Shown one piece after another: positions 49,353 through 58,263 of a DNA stretch of 64,000 bases. The translations under genes were made by a program, and so were the position numbers. Within the stretch, counting starts at the first letter, position 1; each line of letters starts with the position of its first letter. The stretch comes from Pseudomonas marvdashtae (GTDB taxonomy: Bacteria > Pseudomonadota > Gammaproteobacteria > Pseudomonadales > Pseudomonadaceae). Under the pieces are notes generated by a model, which ran no database searches, was not told the origin of the DNA, and saw nothing but the letters and a program-made list of their open reading frames with translations. Location: NCBI RefSeq assembly GCF_014268655.2, contig NZ_JABWQX020000002.1, positions 518,501 through 582,500 of the forward strand, read 5' to 3'.

Positions 49353-50212
49353 TGCGGTTGCCTTACTATCTGGGCTGCCCGTCATGGAGTGAAAACGCCT
49401 GGCGCGATTATCTTTACCCGCAGGACGCCAAAAGCTCCGATTTCCTTAGTCTCTACTCTCAAGTATTCAACGCCGTGGAAGGCAACACGACCTTCTACGC
49501 GAGCCCGGCCGCGACCACCGTTCAGCGCTGGGCCGAAATCATGCCCGAGCACTTTCGCTTCACCGCCAAGATCCCCGGTGACATCAGCCACGGCGGCGAC
49601 CTGCGCGAACACCTGACCGCCACCGAAACCTTTGTCCAGTTGCTGAGCCCGTTGGGCGAGCGGGTTTCGCCGTTCTGGCTGCAATTGTCCAAGGCGTTCG
49701 CGCCCAATCGATTGCCGGAGCTGGCAGCCTTCATCGACGCGTTCCCACGGCCGCTGGCCGTCGAGGTGCGTCACGATGAGTTTTTTGCCAAAGGCGATGC
49801 CGAACGACAGCTCAATCGCTTGCTGCTCGATCGCGGCGTCGAACGCATCTGCCTCGATCCCCGGGGCCTCTTCAGCTGCGCGTCGAGCGCCCCTGAAGTG
49901 ATTCACGCGCAATATAAGAAACCACGGGTGCCAACGCGGCCGGCGGCGTTCACTCAATGTCCGCAGGTGCGCTTCGTCGGTCATCCCGTAGTCGAGGCCA
50001 ACGAGCCATTCCTGACGCCATGGGTAGAGAAAATCGCCGTGTGGATCGAAGAGGGGCGCACGCCGTATATGTTCCTGCACACCGCCGACAACTTGCTGGC
50101 GGCGAAACTCGCGATGCATTTTCACAATCGCTTGATGGATCGTTTGCCTGGCTTGCCGGCCCTGCCTGAGCTATATAGAGAACCCGCCGCTGAGCAACTG
50201 GGATTGCTCTGA
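49352..50212 (+). CDS. DUF72 family protein
   Basis: The 286-residue protein is a DUF72 member, a TIM-barrel-like fold of unknown function: YLGCPSWSENAWRDYLYP at the start, FNAVEGNTTFYASP (about 38-51), FRFTAKIPGDISH (about 68-80) and FLHTADNLLAA near the end. It is the second gene of a coupled pair with the 102-residue protein. Confidence 0.88.
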   Translation: MRLPYYLGCPSWSENAWRDYLYPQDAKSSDFLSLYSQVFNAVEGNTTFYASPAATTVQRWAEIMPEHFRFTAKIPGDISHGGDLREHLTATETFVQLLSPLGERVSPFWLQLSKAFAPNRLPELAAFIDAFPRPLAVEVRHDEFFAKGDAERQLNRLLLDRGVERICLDPRGLFSCASSAPEVIHAQYKKPRVPTRPAAFTQCPQVRFVGHPVVEANEPFLTPWVEKIAVWIEEGRTPYMFLHTADNLLAAKLAMHFHNRLMDRLPGLPALPELYREPAAEQLGLL

Positions 50213-50245
50213 GGCGAACTCTTCCACAGCCCAGGAGCGACTTTA

Positions 50246-51067
50246 ATGGATGCGCAAACCCGACGAGCCCAGGCGTTCAAGGCCTTGCACGAACGCGAAG
50301 GGGCGTTTGTCATTCCCAATCCATGGGATGCCGGTTCGGCAAAGATGCTCGCCAGCCTTGGCTTTGAAGCATTGGCGACGACCAGTGCCGGTCACGCTTT
50401 TTCCCTGGCACGACCTGACGGCGCCCTGGGCCTGGATGACACGCTGGCAAATGTGCGAGCGATTGTTGCGGCCACGGACCTGCCAGTGGCCGTCGACCTG
50501 GAGAACGGTTTTGCCGATGCGCCCGAAGACTGTGCCCGCAGTTTGCTCCGCGCGGCGGAAGCTGGGGCTGTGGGTGGCTCCATCGAAGACGCCACGGGCC
50601 GCGAAGACGACCCGATCTATGCTTTCGAGCACGCAGTGGCTCGGGTCAAGGCGGCCGCCGAGGCGGTGCGCAGTCTGCCGTTCCCTTTCCTGCTGACCGC
50701 GCGGGCGGAAAATTTCCTGCATGGCAGGCCGGACCTGGACGACACGATCCGGCGCCTGAAGGCCTTCGCCGACGCCGGCGCCGACGTGCTGTACGCGCCG
50801 GGGCTGAGCAGCACCGAGCAAGTGCTGGCGGTGGTCCATGCCGTGGCGCCCAAGCCCGTTAACGTACTGATGTCCGGCGCACTGGACCTGACGGTGGCGC
50901 AATTGAGCGAACTGGGTGTCAAGCGCATCAGTGTCGGATCGGCCCTCGCGCTGGCGGCATATGGCGAGTTCTTCCGCGCTGCCGAGGAAATCCAGCAGCA
51001 GGGGACCTTCACCTTCACGCGTCGCTCGATGCCTTTCAGCCAGGCCAATCGATTATTCAAGGGCTGA
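50246..51067 (+). CDS. Isocitrate lyase/PEP mutase family protein
   Basis: The 273-residue protein has the PEP-mutase/2-methylisocitrate-lyase barrel: IPNPWDAGSAKMLASLGFEA (about 21-40), AVDLENGFAD (metal-binding acidic loop, about 83), GGSIEDATG (about 110) and LTARAENFL (about 148). The KKCGH-type catalytic loop of isocitrate lyases is not present, so the closest group is the oxaloacetase/phosphonomutase-like subfamily. The true reaction is unknown. GGAG precedes the ATG. Confidence 0.85.
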   Translation: MDAQTRRAQAFKALHEREGAFVIPNPWDAGSAKMLASLGFEALATTSAGHAFSLARPDGALGLDDTLANVRAIVAATDLPVAVDLENGFADAPEDCARSLLRAAEAGAVGGSIEDATGREDDPIYAFEHAVARVKAAAEAVRSLPFPFLLTARAENFLHGRPDLDDTIRRLKAFADAGADVLYAPGLSSTEQVLAVVHAVAPKPVNVLMSGALDLTVAQLSELGVKRISVGSALALAAYGEFFRAAEEIQQQGTFTFTRRSMPFSQANRLFKG

Positions 51068-51083
51068 TGCCCGAGGCGTTGTC

Positions 51084-51782
51084 GTGCGGTTTTTGAAAGC
51101 ACTGATGGTATTGACGCTGATCGCTGGCGTCGCGGTGTTGGCGGTATGGCGCGGCTGGCTCGCCGTGCCGCCGCAATGGAATCCCTGGGCGCCGCTGGAC
51201 GTGAAAGCGCCGCCGAATCTGCTGACCCGCTACAAGCTCATGGCCCTGCGCAACGATCCGCAACTGTGTGACCAGGCGCTCGCGACGTCGGGGCTTCGGA
51301 CGGCTCGCCAGGCGGACAGCGGCGCGAATACTTCGTGTCCGTTGACCAACGTGTTGAGGGTGCAGGGCGGTGAGGTGGCGCTGAGCAGCAGTTTTCTCGC
51401 CAGTTGCCCGCTGGCGGTGGCCTTCGCGCTGTTCGAGCGACATGCGCTGCAGCCAGCGGCGGCGACGGTGTATGGGCAGAAAGTCACGCGGGTCGATCAC
51501 CTGGGCAGCTTTGCCTGCCGCAACATGTACGGCCGTGAAACGGGTGCGCGTAGCCAACACGCCACTGCCAGCGCGCTGGACATTGCCGGGTTTCGCCTGG
51601 CCGACGGGCGGACGGTCAGCGTGCTCCGGGATTGGCCGAAGGAGAGCACTGATGCGCAATTCCTGCGTCAGGTGCGCGACGGCGCCTGCGACATGTTCAG
51701 TGTGGTCTTGAGTCCGGACTACAACGCCGCACACCGCAACCATTTCCACTTGGATGTGGGGCCGTGGTGGATCTGTCGGTAA
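51084..51782 (+). CDS. Extensin-like/D,D-peptidase-type membrane-anchored protein
   Basis: The 232-residue protein has an N-terminal transmembrane anchor (about 4-25, LKALMVLTLIAGVAVLAVW) and an extensin-like C-terminal domain (extensin_2, related to M15/LAS metallopeptidases). Candidate zinc ligands lie in SQHATASALDI (about 158-168) and HRNHFHLDVGPWW (about 216-228); four cysteines are also present. A cell-wall peptidase role is plausible but untested. The start is the GTG at 51084; the frame is open further upstream, inside the previous gene. Confidence 0.82.
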   Translation: MRFLKALMVLTLIAGVAVLAVWRGWLAVPPQWNPWAPLDVKAPPNLLTRYKLMALRNDPQLCDQALATSGLRTARQADSGANTSCPLTNVLRVQGGEVALSSSFLASCPLAVAFALFERHALQPAAATVYGQKVTRVDHLGSFACRNMYGRETGARSQHATASALDIAGFRLADGRTVSVLRDWPKESTDAQFLRQVRDGACDMFSVVLSPDYNAAHRNHFHLDVGPWWICR

Positions 51783-51785
51783 GAA

Positions 51786-52406
51786 TCAGGCAGCGATACG
51801 CAGGTTCTGCAGCACGATCGGGCGTGCCCAGCGGGTATCGAAGTCGAGTTGTTTCTGTTGCGCCACCAGTTCTTCTTCCGGGAACGGAGCGAATGGCTTG
51901 TCCAGCAGGTCGAGTTCGAACTCGGCGATTGGCAGGTGCAATGGACGCGGCTGCGGCGCCGGGCCGGGCTCCGGCAGCGGTTGGCCGGCGGTAAGGACGA
52001 GTGGGCGAACCCAGCTGCTTTCGAAGTTCTGTTGTTTTTGCTGGGCGACGATTTCTTCCGCTGGGAAGGGCGGGAAGGGCTTGTCGAGCAGGTCGAGTTC
52101 GAATTCGGCGATCGGCAGGAACAGCGGTTCAGGCGGCTTGACCTGGGTTTCGGTCACGTCGCAGGTGCGCTGGCTGATGATGTGCTCCAGCAGCTCGGCG
52201 CCAAGGGTCGGTTCAACCGCTTCATCGAGGGGCACTGGCTGGTAGCTGCCAGGCGCCGGTGCGTCATCACCCAGTTGATCGGCCAGGGCCCGGGCAAAAA
52301 AATCCTGCCACAGGTGACTGACGCCGCTCAGCGCTTGAGTGTTACGCAGGCTGTAATCGCCGTAAGGGGAGATAACGCCTATCGATGTGGATTGAATGTC
52401 TGACAT
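51786..52406 (-). CDS. Unknown protein with a duplicated 42-residue motif
   Basis: The 206-residue protein has no signal peptide or membrane segment. After an N-terminal part (about 1-92), a 42-residue block (residues 97-138) is repeated at 158-199 with 32 of 42 positions identical. Both begin LPIAEFELDLLDKPF and end W-x-RP-(L/I)-VL. A Pro-rich linker (GQPLPEPGPAPQPRP) separates them. I do not recognise the family. It is convergent with the extensin-like gene (3 bases apart) and divergent from rsmJ. Confidence 0.78.
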   Translation of the reverse strand: MSDIQSTSIGVISPYGDYSLRNTQALSGVSHLWQDFFARALADQLGDDAPAPGSYQPVPLDEAVEPTLGAELLEHIISQRTCDVTETQVKPPEPLFLPIAEFELDLLDKPFPPFPAEEIVAQQKQQNFESSWVRPLVLTAGQPLPEPGPAPQPRPLHLPIAEFELDLLDKPFAPFPEEELVAQQKQLDFDTRWARPIVLQNLRIAA

Positions 52407-52497
52407 TTTTCTCGGTCGACGCTCAGCTCTGGCAAAATGCCGTTCACCGTTGTTATCGGCCGTTTTTGCCGATCCTTAATTTTTTGAGCGTGTTTTC

Positions 52498-53280
52498 ATG
52501 ATCGAGCAATCCACAGCCTGCCGCATCCACGTCGAGGCCCTGGCCACTGCCTTCCAACCGCAGGCCGAGCAGTGGGCCGAGCGGCTCGGCCTGCCTTTGC
52601 AAATGGACGCTGGTGAGTTTGCCTTGCAGGTCGGCGAGCAGGGGCTGCAATTGCAGCAACTGGGGCCGGAGGCGCCAGGGCCGGTGCGTGTGGACTTCGT
52701 CGAGGGTGGCGCCGCCCATCGTCGTTTGTACGGCGGCGGCAGTGGCCAGATGATCGCCAAGGCGGTCGGTGTCGCCCAGGGTGTGCGTCCACGGGTGCTC
52801 GACGCCACGGCCGGATTGGGCAAGGACGCGTTCGTGCTGGCGAGCCTGGGTTGCGAAGTGAACCTGATCGAGCGCCAGCCGCTGATTGGGGCTTTGCTGG
52901 AGGATGGCTTGGCGCGGGGCGCGGAAGATTTCGATGTGGCGCCCATCGTGGCGCGGATGCGCTTGCTCAAGGGCAACTCCATCGAGGTGATGCGCAACTG
53001 GCAAGGCGAGCCGCCCCAGGTGATCTACCTGGACCCGATGTTTCCCCATCGAGAGAAAACCGCCCTGGTGAAGAAGGAGATGCGTCTGTTCCGGCCGCTG
53101 GTGGGCGATGACAACGACGCCCCTGCGCTGCTGGCCGCTGCGTTGGCACTGGCGACCCACAGGGTGGTGGTCAAACGGCCACGCAAGGCGCCTTATATCG
53201 AAGGACCGAAGCCGAGCCATGGGCTCGAAGGCAAGTCCAGTCGCTACGACATTTACCCGAAGAAGGCGCTCAAGGCTTGA
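52498..53280 (+). CDS. rsmJ: 16S rRNA (guanine1516-N2)-methyltransferase RsmJ
   Basis: RsmJ methylates G1516 of 16S rRNA with SAM. The 260-residue protein has the Rossmann SAM-binding [18 protein letters not shown] (about 100-117), the catalytic [20 protein letters not shown] segment (about 176-195) and [18 protein letters not shown] (about 211-228), all typical of RsmJ (YhiQ). It precedes the TetR/RND region, the order I remember from P. aeruginosa. Confidence 0.92.
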   Translation: MIEQSTACRIHVEALATAFQPQAEQWAERLGLPLQMDAGEFALQVGEQGLQLQQLGPEAPGPVRVDFVEGGAAHRRLYGGGSGQMIAKAVGVAQGVRPRVLDATAGLGKDAFVLASLGCEVNLIERQPLIGALLEDGLARGAEDFDVAPIVARMRLLKGNSIEVMRNWQGEPPQVIYLDPMFPHREKTALVKKEMRLFRPLVGDDNDAPALLAAALALATHRVVVKRPRKAPYIEGPKPSHGLEGKSSRYDIYPKKALKA

Positions 53281-53293
53281 GGCTCCCCGGTGG

Positions 53294-53929
53294 CTAAGGC
53301 CGATATGCCCGCATGAACAACCCCACCACTTCCTGCACATGGGCCTCGGCCGCTTCAGCGTCCTGCGGCCCGTCGCAGCCGTACAGCAATCGGAAATTCG
53401 CGGCGCCCTTGATCAGGCAGAAAAAGTGCTCGGCGGCATTTCTGGGTTTGTCGATGCTCAAGGCGCCGCTCTGGTTGACCTTGACCAGCAGCCGTTCCAT
53501 CCCTGACAGCATTCGTTGCGGCCCGGCCTCGTAGAAGATGCTCGAGAGTTTCGGATCCTGGCTGCCCAGCGCCAGCATCAACCGATGCAGGTTCACCGAC
53601 TCGTCGCTGTTGATCAATTGATTGAAGCCACGCGCGATGTTCAGCAGCACGTGCTCAATCGGCACGCCATCAGCCCATTCGAAGAACAGCGGCGGCACCT
53701 GTTCCTCGCACTTGGCAATCACCGCGGAGGAAAACAGGGTTTCCTTGTCGTTGAAGTGGCTATACACCGTCAACTTCGACACGCCGGCCTCGGTCGCCAC
53801 GGCGTCCATGCTGGTGCTGGCGTAACCCAGGCTCAGGAACAGGCGTTTCGCCGCGTCGAGAATGGCCTGGCGCTTGGCCAGATCCTTGGGACGACCGGGG
53901 CCGTTGGGGGGAGACGGATTGTTCGACAT
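53294..53929 (-). CDS. TetR family repressor divergent to an RND efflux operon
   Basis: The 211-residue protein has an N-terminal helix-turn-helix (about 20-65; ILDAAKRLFLSLGYASTSMDAVATEAGVSKLTVY cut here to its helices: AKRLFLSLGYAST and KLTVYSHFNDKE) and a C-terminal AefR-like ligand domain (about 90-205). Its gene is divergent from the RND pump genes across 94 bases that contain a long palindrome, so it is very likely their local repressor. The placement recalls MexL/PA3679 of P. aeruginosa. Confidence 0.9.
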   Translation of the reverse strand: MSNNPSPPNGPGRPKDLAKRQAILDAAKRLFLSLGYASTSMDAVATEAGVSKLTVYSHFNDKETLFSSAVIAKCEEQVPPLFFEWADGVPIEHVLLNIARGFNQLINSDESVNLHRLMLALGSQDPKLSSIFYEAGPQRMLSGMERLLVKVNQSGALSIDKPRNAAEHFFCLIKGAANFRLLYGCDGPQDAEAAEAHVQEVVGLFMRAYRP

Positions 53930-53948
53930 TATTCGCTTTTAATACTGG

Positions 53949-53984
53949 ACTGGTGAGTTTGCTATTAATAACATACCCGCCAGT
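53949..53984. promoter_or_regulatory. Candidate TetR operator between the repressor and RND genes
   Basis: A 36-bp imperfect palindrome: the left arm ACTGGTGAGTTTGCT and the reverse complement of the right arm, ACTGGCGGGTATGTT, agree at 11 of 15 positions around the centre ATTAAT. The right arm runs into TATAAT (53984-53989), a likely -10 box for the pump genes, so bound repressor would block the promoter. Confidence 0.6.
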
Positions 53985-54023
53985 ATAATTATTCCAAGCA
54001 CCATTAGCGAAAGGTCATCCACC

Positions 54024-55124
54024 ATGTTCCGCTATGTCCTGCCCCTCGCCGTGCCAATCAGCCTGGCTTTTTTATTGTCCGCGTGTGGCCAGGATGAGCC
54101 GGTGTCCGTCGCCATCCGCCCCGCCATGGTGGTCAAGCCAGAGCCTTCGAGCCAGGCCACGGACAGTTATCCCGGCGAAGTGCGTGCGCGGTTCGAGCCG
54201 GACCTGGCCTTTCGTATTGGTGGCAAGGTGAGCCGACGATCGGTCGAAGAGGGCCAGCGGGTCAAGGCCAACCAAGCCTTGGCGGAACTCGATCCCGAGG
54301 ATGTGCGCCTGCAACTGGAAGCGAGCCGCGCCCAGGTCGCCGCCGCCGAGGCCAACCTGAGCCTGGTCAAAGCCGAGCGTGACCGCTACAAGACCTTGAT
54401 GGAACGGCAGATGGTCAGCCGTTCCCAATACGATAATGCCGAGAACCTCTATCGCTCCGGTGCCGCGCGGCTCAAGCAGATCAAGGCGCAGTTCGACGTC
54501 GCCAGCAATCAGGCCAGTTATTCGGTGCTGCGTGCGCCCCAGGACGGCGTAGTAGCCCGCCGTTCCGTGGAAGTTGGGCAGGTGGTGTCCGCCGGACAAA
54601 CGGTGTTCACGCTCGCTACCGACGGCGAGCGTGAGGTGCTGATCAGCCTGCCGGAGCAGGGTTTCGGCCGCTTCAAGATCGGCCAGCCGGTTTCGGTGGA
54701 GCTGTGGAGCCAGCCCGATCAACGCTTCAGCGGACGCATCCGCGAACTCTCCCCGGCGGCCGATCCGAAATCGCGCACCTTCGCTGCTCGCGTCGCCTTT
54801 ACCGCGGGCAGCGTCCCGGCGGAACTGGGACAGAGCGCGCGGGTATTTATCCAGACTGCGGAAAAGGCCCCGCTGTCAATACCGCTTTCCGCCCTCACTG
54901 CCGAGAATGGCGCCACCTACGTCTGGGTGGTCAACCCTGACAACACGCTCAAGAAAGTCCCGGTCCGCGTCGGTGCCTTCGGCGAAGAGACCGTGCCGGT
55001 GCTCGAAGGCCTGAGCGCGAATGACTGGGTGGTGGCCGCAGGCGTGCATGTGCTCCTCGACGGCCAGCCGGTCCGGCCGGTGGATCGCTCCAACCGCGTG
55101 GTCAACCTGGCGGCCAAGGAGTAA
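54024..55124 (+). CDS. RND efflux periplasmic adaptor (membrane fusion) lipoprotein
   Basis: The 366-residue protein has a lipoprotein signal (lipobox LLSACG, Cys at 21) and the HlyD/MexJ-like order of beta-barrel, lipoyl and helical-hairpin regions (FRIGGKVSRRSVEEGQRVKANQALAELD at about 67-95, given as segments FRIGGKVSRRSVEEG and ALAELDPEDV). The lipoyl half returns at SVLRAPQDGVVARRSVEVG. It links the inner-membrane pump to an outer-membrane channel. Likely MexJ-type by context. The pump gene starts 6 bases after its stop. Confidence 0.9.
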   Translation: MFRYVLPLAVPISLAFLLSACGQDEPVSVAIRPAMVVKPEPSSQATDSYPGEVRARFEPDLAFRIGGKVSRRSVEEGQRVKANQALAELDPEDVRLQLEASRAQVAAAEANLSLVKAERDRYKTLMERQMVSRSQYDNAENLYRSGAARLKQIKAQFDVASNQASYSVLRAPQDGVVARRSVEVGQVVSAGQTVFTLATDGEREVLISLPEQGFGRFKIGQPVSVELWSQPDQRFSGRIRELSPAADPKSRTFAARVAFTAGSVPAELGQSARVFIQTAEKAPLSIPLSALTAENGATYVWVVNPDNTLKKVPVRVGAFGEETVPVLEGLSANDWVVAAGVHVLLDGQPVRPVDRSNRVVNLAAKE

Positions 55125-55130
55125 TCCCCG

Positions 55131-58100
55131 ATGGGCTTCAATCTTTCCGAATGGGCGTTGCGTAACCGCCAGATCGTACTGTTCCTGATGCTGTTGCTGG
55201 CAATCGTCGGCGCACTTTCCTACACCAAGCTCGGCCAGAGCGAAGACCCGCCATTTACCTTCAAGGCCATGGTCATTCGCACAGTATGGCCGGGGGCGAC
55301 GGCCGAGGAAGTGTCGCGCCAAGTCACCGAGCGCATCGAAAAGAAGCTGATGGAAACCGGCGATTACGAAAAGATCGTCTCGTTCTCCCGCCCGGGCGAA
55401 TCCCAAGTGACTTTCGCGGCGCGCGATTCCCTGCATTCGGCGCAGATTCCCGAGCTGTGGTACCAGTTGCGCAAGAAGATCGGCGATATCCGCCACACCC
55501 TGCCGCCGGATGTCCAGGGGCCGTTCTTCAACGATGAATTCGGGACCACCTTCGGCAATATCTACGCGCTGACCGGCGACGGCTTCGACTATGCCGTGCT
55601 CAAGGACTACGCCGATCGTATCCAGCTGCAGCTGCAACGAGTCAAGGACGTAGGCAAAGTCGAGCTGATCGGCTTGCAGGAAGAGAAGATCTGGATCGAA
55701 TTGTCAAACGTGAAGCTGGCAACCCTCGGTCTGCCCTTGGCGGCGGTCCAGCAGGCCCTTGAAGAGCAAAACACGGTCTCCACCGCAGGTTTCTTCGAAA
55801 CGGGCAGCGAGCGATTGCAGCTTCGGGTTTCGGGGAATTTTCAGACGGTGGAAGAAATCCGCAATTTCCCGATCCGGGTCGGCGATCGTACGTTCCGTAT
55901 CAGCGACCTCGCCGATGTGCGCCGCGGTTTCAACGACCCGCCGGCGCCACGCATGCGCTTCATGGGCGAAGACGCCATTGGCCTGGCCGTGGCGATGAAG
56001 CAAGGAGGGGATATCCTGGTTCTGGGCAAGGCCCTTGAGGTCGACTTCGCCCGTCTCCAGAACACCCTGCCGGCCGGCATGCAATTGCGCAAGGTGTCGG
56101 ACCAGCCTGCGGCGGTGAAGACCGGGGTCGGTGAGTTCGTCCAGGTGCTGGTGGAAGCACTGACGATTGTGTTGCTAGTGAGCTTCTTCTCCCTGGGGCT
56201 GCGCACCGGGATGGTAGTGGCCCTGGCGATTCCGCTGGTGCTGGCGATGACGTTCGCGGCGATGTATTACCTGGGGATCGGCCTGCACAAGATTTCGCTC
56301 GGCGCGCTGGTATTGGCCCTGGGGCTGCTGGTGGATGACGCGATCATTGCAGTGGAGATGATGGCGATCAAGATGGAGCAAGGTTTCGACCGGATCAAGG
56401 CGGCCAGCTATGCCTGGACCAGCACGGCGTTTCCAATGCTCACCGGTACGTTGATCACAGCGGCCGGCTTCCTGCCGATCGCCACCGCGCAATCGGGCAC
56501 CGGTGAATACACCCGTTCGATTTTCCAGGTCGTGACCCTGGCGTTGGTCGCCTCCTGGGTGGCTGCCGTGGTGTTCGTGCCGTACCTGGGGGAAAAATTC
56601 CTGCCGGACCTGGCGAAAATTCACGCGGCCAAACATGGCACGACTGACGGCCAGACCGACCCTTACGGCACGCCGTTCTATCAACGTGTCCGGAGGGTGG
56701 TCGAGTGGTGCGTGCGTCGGCGCAAAACCGTCATCCTGCTGACCGTGCTGTTGTTCGTCGGCTCGGTGGTGTTGTTCCGGTTCGTGCCGCAGCAGTTCTT
56801 TCCGGCTTCGGGGCGGCTGGAGCTGATGGTCGACTTGAAGCTGCAGGAAGGCGCCTCCCTGAGCAACACCGCCGAGCAGGTCAAGCGCCTGGAAGCGCTG
56901 CTCAAGGACCATGCCGGCATCGACAATTACGTGGCTTATGTCGGCACCGGTTCACCGCGTTTCTACCTGCCGCTGGATCAACAGCTGCCGGCCTCCAGCT
57001 TCGCCCAGTTCGTGGTGCTGGCCAAGACCATTGAAGACCGCGAACCGCTGCGCAGTTGGTTGATTTCGACTCTGAACGAGCAATTCCCGACCCTGCGCTC
57101 GCGGGTAACGCGCCTGGAAAACGGCCCTCCCGTCGGTTATCCCGTGCAATTTCGCGTCACAGGCGAACACATCGAAGAAGTGCGGGCCCTGGCACGGAAA
57201 GTGGCGACAAAAGTTCGCGAAAACCCCTACGTGGTCAACGTGCATCTGGACTGGGAAGAGCCGAGCAAGGTGGTGTACCTGAACGTCGACCAAGACCGCG
57301 CCCGGGCCCTGGGTGTCAGTACGGCCCACTTGGCGAGTTTCCTGCGCAGTTCCCTCACCGGCTCCAGCGTCAGCCAGTACCGGGAAGACAACGAACTGAT
57401 CGAGATCCTGCTGCGCGGTACAGTGCATGAGCGCACGGAGCTGTCGTTGCTGCCGAGCCTGGCAGTGCCGACCGACAACGGCAAAAGCGTTGCCCTGTCG
57501 CAGGTCGCGACATTGGAATACGGCTTTGAAGAGGGTGTGATCTGGCACCGCAACCGCTTGCCGAGTGTGACCGTACGGGCTGACATCTATGGCAAGGAAC
57601 AACCGGCGACCCTGGTGCAGCAGATTTTCCCAACCCTGGAGCCGATTCGCGCGCAACTGCCGGACGGTTATTTGCTTGAAGTGGGCGGCACCGTAGAGGA
57701 CTCGACTCGTGGCCAGAAGTCGGTTAACGCCGGTGTGCCGCTGTTCATCGTGGTGGTGCTGACCTTGCTGATGCTACAACTGCGCAGCTTTTCACGCACG
57801 GCCATGGTGTTTCTCACCGCTCCGTTGGGGCTGATTGGCGTCACGCTGTTCCTGCTGGTGTTCCGCCAGCCGTTCGGTTTCGTGGCCATGCTGGGGACCA
57901 TCGCGCTGTCTGGCATGATCATGCGCAACTCGGTGATCCTGGTGGACCAGATCGAACAGGACATCAAGGCCGGGCTGGCGCCCTGGCAGGCAATCATCGA
58001 AGCGACCGTGCGACGTTTCCGCCCGATTGTGCTCACCGCGCTAGCGGCGGTGTTGGCGATGATCCCATTGTCGCGCAGCCTGTTCTTCGGGCCGATGGCG

Positions 58101-58196
58101 GTCGCAATCATGGGTGGCTTGATCGTGGCGACAGCGTTGACACTGCTGTTCCTGCCGGCGTTGTATGCAGCGTGGTTCAGGGTCAAGAAAACCTGA
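55131..58196 (+). CDS. RND efflux inner-membrane transporter (MexK-like)
   Basis: The 1021-residue pump has the RND plan of 12 transmembrane helices and two large periplasmic loops. Visible are TM1 (about 14-32), the proton-relay pair in LGLLVDDAIIAVEMM (TM4, about 395-409), the N-terminal GQSEDPPFTFKAM and a TM10-11 motif (LSGMIMRNSVILVDQIEQ). It exports hydrophobic compounds with proton influx; substrates are unknown. No outer-membrane channel gene is nearby, as for MexJK, so it must borrow one such as OprM. Confidence 0.93.
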   Translation: MGFNLSEWALRNRQIVLFLMLLLAIVGALSYTKLGQSEDPPFTFKAMVIRTVWPGATAEEVSRQVTERIEKKLMETGDYEKIVSFSRPGESQVTFAARDSLHSAQIPELWYQLRKKIGDIRHTLPPDVQGPFFNDEFGTTFGNIYALTGDGFDYAVLKDYADRIQLQLQRVKDVGKVELIGLQEEKIWIELSNVKLATLGLPLAAVQQALEEQNTVSTAGFFETGSERLQLRVSGNFQTVEEIRNFPIRVGDRTFRISDLADVRRGFNDPPAPRMRFMGEDAIGLAVAMKQGGDILVLGKALEVDFARLQNTLPAGMQLRKVSDQPAAVKTGVGEFVQVLVEALTIVLLVSFFSLGLRTGMVVALAIPLVLAMTFAAMYYLGIGLHKISLGALVLALGLLVDDAIIAVEMMAIKMEQGFDRIKAASYAWTSTAFPMLTGTLITAAGFLPIATAQSGTGEYTRSIFQVVTLALVASWVAAVVFVPYLGEKFLPDLAKIHAAKHGTTDGQTDPYGTPFYQRVRRVVEWCVRRRKTVILLTVLLFVGSVVLFRFVPQQFFPASGRLELMVDLKLQEGASLSNTAEQVKRLEALLKDHAGIDNYVAYVGTGSPRFYLPLDQQLPASSFAQFVVLAKTIEDREPLRSWLISTLNEQFPTLRSRVTRLENGPPVGYPVQFRVTGEHIEEVRALARKVATKVRENPYVVNVHLDWEEPSKVVYLNVDQDRARALGVSTAHLASFLRSSLTGSSVSQYREDNELIEILLRGTVHERTELSLLPSLAVPTDNGKSVALSQVATLEYGFEEGVIWHRNRLPSVTVRADIYGKEQPATLVQQIFPTLEPIRAQLPDGYLLEVGGTVEDSTRGQKSVNAGVPLFIVVVLTLLMLQLRSFSRTAMVFLTAPLGLIGVTLFLLVFRQPFGFVAMLGTIALSGMIMRNSVILVDQIEQDIKAGLAPWQAIIEATVRRFRPIVLTALAAVLAMIPLSRSLFFGPMAVAIMGGLIVATALTLLFLPALYAAWFRVKKT

Positions 58197-58226
58197 TCAA
58201 CAGGGGCACACCGAACCTGTGGTGAT

Positions 58227-58257
58227 GATCATTCCCACGCTCTGCGTGGGAATGATC
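58227..58257. repeat. Short palindrome after the RND pump gene
   Basis: GATCATTCCCACGC and GCGTGGGAATGATC form perfect 14-bp arms around TCT. It lies between the convergent pump and DUF4197 genes. It resembles the ATTCCCACGC...GCGTGGGAAT repeats of fluorescens-group genomes and may serve as a terminator for both. Confidence 0.75.
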
Positions 58258-58263
58258 CTTGAC

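Noticed and set aside
51786..52406. TonB-like energy transducer
   Set aside because: Pro-rich segments are present, but there is no N-terminal membrane anchor and no TonB C-terminal domain; the repeats are of another kind.
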